A model generated the notes under the pieces. It did no database searches and was not told the origin of the DNA. It worked only from the letters and a program-made list of their open reading frames with translations. Made by a program: the position numbers and the translations under genes. From a virus, in the IMG/VR virus record IMGVR_UViG_3300024344_000022, positions 1 through 51,474 of that record: a stretch of 51,474 nucleotides of DNA; one strand, given 5' to 3'. The stretch's first letter is position 1. Each line of letters opens with the position of its first letter. Positions 47,568 to 51,474 of this stretch are shown here, piece after piece.

Positions 47568-48554
47568 TTAACTGATACCTGTAATTACACCCTGACGACG
47601 ACGATTCGAGGTAACTAGGTTTAAACCCACAGTGATAAAGGCGACCTTCGCCATTTGATTTGCATTTTCGCGGAATGGAGTCTTGCTAAAATTCATACCT
47701 GACTGCATGTGCATCTTCAAGTAATTGGTATTGAAGAAATACATACGACCCGATCCGCAGTCACGGTCATACTGCACCGGAATACCACGAAACGACGGCA
47801 AACGGCCATCTACACCCGGCGAATCGTTACCCGAAAGACGCTGATAACCCGTGCCTTCAAATATCTCTTCAAACTGTGCGTAAATAGAATTTGTCGTGAA
47901 GATATTGGTTGGCTGTTCATTGCCTTCGGATGTTGCATTCCAAAGACTTGCCATCCGCAACATACCTTCGTAAAAGTTTGTTCCGGTAATCGTTCTAAAC
48001 GATGTATCACCAGACGCATCTTCCGTTTTGTTTTTCCACCATGAATTACCGGACACCGTGATACCGCCCAACGTAGTTGGAGTCGTTCCCGGTGCATCAG
48101 CAATAATGTCTTGGAATCCTAACGGAGCCTTACCGGTCTGAGCAGAATACAACGAGGCATTAATCTGATCGCGCAACGTAAGCATGGACTGACGAGTCTT
48201 TGCTTCCAAAAGCGACATAACAGCTTCGCGTTTACGGTTCTCTTGTTCTTCGGTAAAGTTGATCGTAATAGGCACTGCGGCGTACCGGAACGGATAGAAC
48301 GCGGCTGTGATTCCATCGACCGCATCTGTGTTAAGTACGTCATAGCCTGAGAAATATTGCGCTGAGTTACCGGCATACAAAATGTCTGCCTGTATCTCTT
48401 TGCCACCGTTGTCTGTAACTAATGCTCCACCTTTACGAAACATGTCTAAAGTTGGGTATGCGTCAAAGAAGTTATCGGTCAACTCTTTGCGCTTGGCCCG
48501 CATAGTTAAAGTCCACGCGGCATCGAAAACTGAAGTACGTGATGTTGCTGCCAT
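47568..48554 (-). CDS. Major capsid protein (copy B, 328 aa)
   Basis: A 328-residue counterpart of the capsid protein at 12863-13849, same length and about 95 percent identical by eye. The first 12 residues differ most (MAATSRTSVFDAAW against MAATTTSESWDAAW). Stretches of DNA such as the region around 47680-47770 are identical to copy A, whereas neighbouring parts carry many silent changes. This patchiness is a sign of recombination between related phages. Confidence 0.8.
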   Translation of the reverse strand: MAATSRTSVFDAAWTLTMRAKRKELTDNFFDAYPTLDMFRKGGALVTDNGGKEIQADILYAGNSAQYFSGYDVLNTDAVDGITAAFYPFRYAAVPITINFTEEQENRKREAVMSLLEAKTRQSMLTLRDQINASLYSAQTGKAPLGFQDIIADAPGTTPTTLGGITVSGNSWWKNKTEDASGDTSFRTITGTNFYEGMLRMASLWNATSEGNEQPTNIFTTNSIYAQFEEIFEGTGYQRLSGNDSPGVDGRLPSFRGIPVQYDRDCGSGRMYFFNTNYLKMHMQSGMNFSKTPFRENANQMAKVAFITVGLNLVTSNRRRQGVITGIS

Positions 48555-48567
48555 AATCTATTTTTCC

Positions 48568-49437
48568 TTATTCAAAACCCAATTTGGATAACCCTGATAA
48601 AACATCAGAATCTGTTAATGGGCCGTCACTTTCCGTTGCATCAACACCTTGCGTTCCACGCACTGCACGTTTTGAGGACTTACGTGCTGACGTATCGCTG
48701 TTACGCAAATCGGCTGCCTTTTGAGCAGTGATACCTGCGTGTAGCTCATACGCCTCTTTCACCGTATACGGGTTACCCGTCGTCGGGTTAGCGATCTTGG
48801 TCGTAGCAACAATTTGATCGGTATACGCATCTAAATCATTGCCATACGCCTGTCGCGCATCACCCACCTGCGTGGCAATATGCGCGGTCTGCTGACCCTG
48901 CACGTAATTGTTGGCCGTAGCCAACTGTTGCTGTAACTGCTGCACCTGACTGTTCAGATCGTTTACTGCATTGCCTACCCTATGTTTAATGATCTGCTCT
49001 ACGGCATCTACACCGCGAGCTTCATCTTCAGAAAGGTTGGCTCTCATTGCATCAACCGGATCTTGCTGCTGCTGTTGGGGTGTAACGAGGGTTTGCACCC
49101 TGTTGGCCCATTCGCCCTGTTGTGCTTCGATCTGTCGGCGCTGCTCTGCTAAGTCCTGTTGCGTACGCGTGAATTGCGCTTGCATGTTTTTTGCGAGCGG
49201 AACTAACGGCTGATACTGCTCCGGCACATTGTCTGCGTTACCGCGTAACCAATCGTGCCGTTCCGGGTCAAAATCTGACTGTGCATCAGAGTGTCCAGAT
49301 GTTTCCGACGGTGCTTCATTGGGTGTGTCATCTGTGAAAAAATCAAGTGATGATTCAGTTGACTCTTCACTGGATGAACCCTCTGAAGGTGACGTGTCTT
49401 CCGCACCGGAGTCCAAAGCGAGTGCTGATTCGGACAT
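48568..49437 (-). CDS. Scaffold protein (copy B, 289 aa)
   Basis: Counterpart of the 289-aa scaffold at 13863-14732. Acidic start, Gln-rich coiled coil and basic SARKSSKRAVRGTQG segment are all kept. Changes cluster in the acidic N-terminal 60 residues. It precedes the capsid gene as in copy A. Confidence 0.75.
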   Translation of the reverse strand: MSESALALDSGAEDTSPSEGSSSEESTESSLDFFTDDTPNEAPSETSGHSDAQSDFDPERHDWLRGNADNVPEQYQPLVPLAKNMQAQFTRTQQDLAEQRRQIEAQQGEWANRVQTLVTPQQQQQDPVDAMRANLSEDEARGVDAVEQIIKHRVGNAVNDLNSQVQQLQQQLATANNYVQGQQTAHIATQVGDARQAYGNDLDAYTDQIVATTKIANPTTGNPYTVKEAYELHAGITAQKAADLRNSDTSARKSSKRAVRGTQGVDATESDGPLTDSDVLSGLSKLGFE

Positions 49438-49839
49438 CTAATCTGCTCCTTCGTTAAATCTCTTCTCTGCCAGAGCCACTGCTTCTTCGGGTGTGTTACC
49501 AAAAGAAGGCGTTGGGGTATCTGTTGGAGTTGAGTCTGTTACATTGGAGTTTATATGACATCGAGAACCACCAACTGCATCGGCACTCTCTGTCACGTTG
49601 TATTTTTTTAACAATTCCTGTTTATGGCTGTAGCTCTCTACCACTTCACCAAAGCCAGCGTGAAACTTGCCATACATATTGCTGTGTGAGTTATGTATGA
49701 AGTTGCTCTTGATAAACAACATGGCTGCACGTTTGTCGCACTGGTCGCATTTAATCGTGCGCCTGACTTTGCTTGAGTCGTTGGCTACGTCAATCTGACG
49801 ATGCCCGTCTTCGCATTCGTAATCGTGAAATACCAGCAT
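49438..49839 (-). CDS. FmdB-like zinc-ribbon protein (copy B, 133 aa)
   Basis: Counterpart of the protein at 14736-15134, with YECEDGHRQ and KCDQCDKRA cysteines kept. The middle SNFIHNSHSNMYGKFHAGFG is identical. Here its start codon at 49839 touches the portal stop directly; in copy A a 242-aa gene is inserted between the two. Confidence 0.6.
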   Translation of the reverse strand: MLVFHDYECEDGHRQIDVANDSSKVRRTIKCDQCDKRAAMLFIKSNFIHNSHSNMYGKFHAGFGEVVESYSHKQELLKKYNVTESADAVGGSRCHINSNVTDSTPTDTPTPSFGNTPEEAVALAEKRFNEGAD

Positions 49840-51474
49840 TATCCTTGACCCGGTGCGTTCTGTACGGCCTGACTAACTTCTTGTGCCTGACTGCGTACGA
49901 GTGATAAAATGTTTCCTTCTGCTACGCCGGCGTTACTGCCACCTCCACCGGCTGCTTGCGGTGCTTGACCTTGCGCCATCTGGTTTAGCATTTGTTGATG
50001 TTGCTGTATGTGGTTTTGCACCACGCCCATAACCTGTTGCTGTTGTTGTGGCAGTAGTTGCTGGAACTGTGGAAGTTGCTGTATCTGTTGGTGGATTTGT
50101 ATGTGCATCTGGTGATTCTCGTTTGGCGTGACACCCGGATCGCCACCGTTAATCAGGTAGGCTACGTTTTCCAGTTGTGCCGCTTTCAACGTGTCACCGT
50201 CTTCTGCATCACCTAAATATTTATCAGGATCTTGAACACGAAACGATGCCAACAATGACTTGATTGCTTCGATGCGGTTTATTTCTGGCAAGTTAATTGT
50301 CATGTTGAAAAGCTGTAGAGCGTCCTGACGTTCAAGTTGTTCCGTCAACGGCTGCATACTACCGGCTTCGATGTCAATCTTGTAACGTATCCGTAAAATG
50401 TCAGCGGTCACCGCCTCGTATACCGGATCTTCGGTATCTCTTGCTACGTTGACTAAGAAGTCATCGGGTAAATATCTTTCATCGGCCATCATACGTAACG
50501 AGTTGCGAACAACAGCACGGTAGCAATCGGCTACGCGCAACTGCATCCATTCGCGGTTGACCTGAGCAAAACTTGCAGACAAAGAGGCTTGCGTGGCTGT
50601 GACTTTCGGCCCACCGCCCATCGCCATCTGCGATACGTTTAAACTTTGTTCCTCGTAGCTTTGTGCATCCGACTCCAGACCCAACTGATCCGGTGGAGGG
50701 TTGCCAAAGTTCATTTCGCGCATCGAAGTGCTTGGATCTTCCACCCAGATGATCTCACCGTCACGACCGCCTTCTAACGTATCACCAATGTCCTGGTTGG
50801 CTTCGCGTTCACGGCGCGAGGCTAAGACCACGCGCTGGAATCTTTTTAACAAATCGGCTCTGCGTGATACGGATTCGACAATGAGTGACTGCGTGTCCTC
50901 GACATACGCCATTGGCGGTTCGCCGTAAAACGAGCGTTCGGTCTGGTCAAACCGCAGTGCGTGGTATGGAAAGCCACCGTCCATCAGATAGCCACCAGCC
51001 GGTTCAAACTCACCCGTCATACGTTCTTCGCCGGTGAACGGATCGGTTTCTGTAATAGGGTTCATTGCAAGAAACGGATGATCGACTTCTTCAATCGGAT
51101 CGGTGACCCCTTCGGCAAATGTGATGCGCTTTTTGTGCAAGCGGTCATGGATTTCATACAGGCAAACCATCTGACCCTGCTTGGAATGCTGCACCGCGTC
51201 ATACTCGTCAGAATGTTCTGCATCTTGCATGTCATAAATAAAAGCGTCGGCCTGATCGTCATCGGACATCGCCTCTATCTGCCTACGGTTTACAAAACGG
51301 TCATCCTCTTTCACAAACTCTAAAGGCACCATCATCTTTTCGATGATATACCGTGCGCCTGACAATTTGTGCGGAGGACATAACGGATCGACGTAGACGT
51401 TAAACGGCGACACCCGATGCACATACGGAAAGTCGTTTTCCTGAGCATCGTTAATCGTGTATGGTGCAACGATG
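49839..51474 (-). CDS. Portal protein (copy B, 5-prime truncated, about 545 aa)
   Basis: The reading frame is open to the right edge of the window, where it codes for APYTINDAQENDFPYVHR just as in copy A around residues 137-155. The internal ATG at 51422 is therefore not the true start. About 136 codons are missing. The remaining sequence follows copy A closely, including the Gln-rich C-terminal part and the Gly linker before SNAGVAEGNI. It ends in NAPGQG as in copy A. The terminase genes of this second module are not in the window. Confidence 0.85.
   Translation of the reverse strand, partial: IVAPYTINDAQENDFPYVHRVSPFNVYVDPLCPPHKLSGARYIIEKMMVPLEFVKEDDRFVNRRQIEAMSDDDQADAFIYDMQDAEHSDEYDAVQHSKQGQMVCLYEIHDRLHKKRITFAEGVTDPIEEVDHPFLAMNPITETDPFTGEERMTGEFEPAGGYLMDGGFPYHALRFDQTERSFYGEPPMAYVEDTQSLIVESVSRRADLLKRFQRVVLASRREREANQDIGDTLEGGRDGEIIWVEDPSTSMREMNFGNPPPDQLGLESDAQSYEEQSLNVSQMAMGGGPKVTATQASLSASFAQVNREWMQLRVADCYRAVVRNSLRMMADERYLPDDFLVNVARDTEDPVYEAVTADILRIRYKIDIEAGSMQPLTEQLERQDALQLFNMTINLPEINRIEAIKSLLASFRVQDPDKYLGDAEDGDTLKAAQLENVAYLINGGDPGVTPNENHQMHIQIHQQIQQLPQFQQLLPQQQQQVMGVVQNHIQQHQQMLNQMAQGQAPQAAGGGGSNAGVAEGNILSLVRSQAQEVSQAVQNAPGQG

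Noticed and set aside
1-51474. True duplication of the virion module within one phage genome
   Set aside because: The exact 127-nt match at the point of return and mosaic divergence fit an assembly path through two strains better; kept only as an alternative pending read data.
1-51474. Reverse transcriptase, retron or diversity-generating retroelement
   Set aside because: No frame has an RT core motif, and the fibre and structured-RNA regions lack a template/variable repeat pair with adenine-specific differences.

Overview
The window looks like DNA of a short-tailed (podovirus-like) double-stranded DNA phage, probably temperate. It carries a terminase, a long portal, an HK97-type capsid gene, T7-like tail adaptor and nozzle proteins, repeat-rich internal virion proteins and an S74-type fibre. 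It also has a tyrosine recombinase, Xre and MerR regulators, a C5-methyltransferase, RusA and SSB-like proteins. I see no DNA or RNA polymerase, helicase or primase, so replication probably uses the host's. Several small basic proteins (KKGLYANIH-type, MPMVKGKKFPYTAKG-type, KSHVVVAK-type) are ones I associate with phages from marine and freshwater metagenomes. The host cannot be named from the sequence.

Layout. 1-20439 (minus strand) is a late operon read from right to left: M15 peptidase, small terminase, a 52-aa gene, large terminase, a 39-aa gene, portal, a 242-aa insert gene, zinc-ribbon protein, scaffold, major capsid, decoration protein, small virion genes, tail adaptor, nozzle, internal proteins, and a fibre cut off at base 1. 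20540-21065 has no credible gene but contains long nested complementary segments and a sigma70-like promoter: a candidate large structured RNA. 21384-22881 (minus) is a short leftward operon with a gp88-like protein and tiny proteins. 22882-23256 is a divergent control region with seven phased TTTGATTR repeats, two opposed promoters and an operator-like dyad. 23257-32691 (plus) is the early region. 32774-34601 (minus) holds holin-like membrane proteins and small basic proteins. 34601-51474 (minus) is a second, diverged copy of the virion module in the same order, from a complete fibre to a truncated portal.

The two virion modules explain the length of the window. Bases 1-127 are identical to 35482-35608, and the sequences diverge at base 128. 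A repeat of exactly 127 nt is what a de Bruijn assembler with k=127 leaves at a branching vertex. The simplest reading is a circularly mapping genome of about 35,481 bp (1-35481), followed by a second lap into a related strain. A true tandem arrangement cannot be excluded without reads.

Other points of interest. A 305-aa gene with its own ribosome-binding site is nested in another frame almost entirely inside the methyltransferase gene, and both frames look like real protein families. A second, less certain, dual-frame region lies at 31565-32061. Several genes below 60 codons (39, 52, 45, 27, 32, 39, 50, 33 and 51 aa) fit tightly between larger genes with stop-start overlaps.
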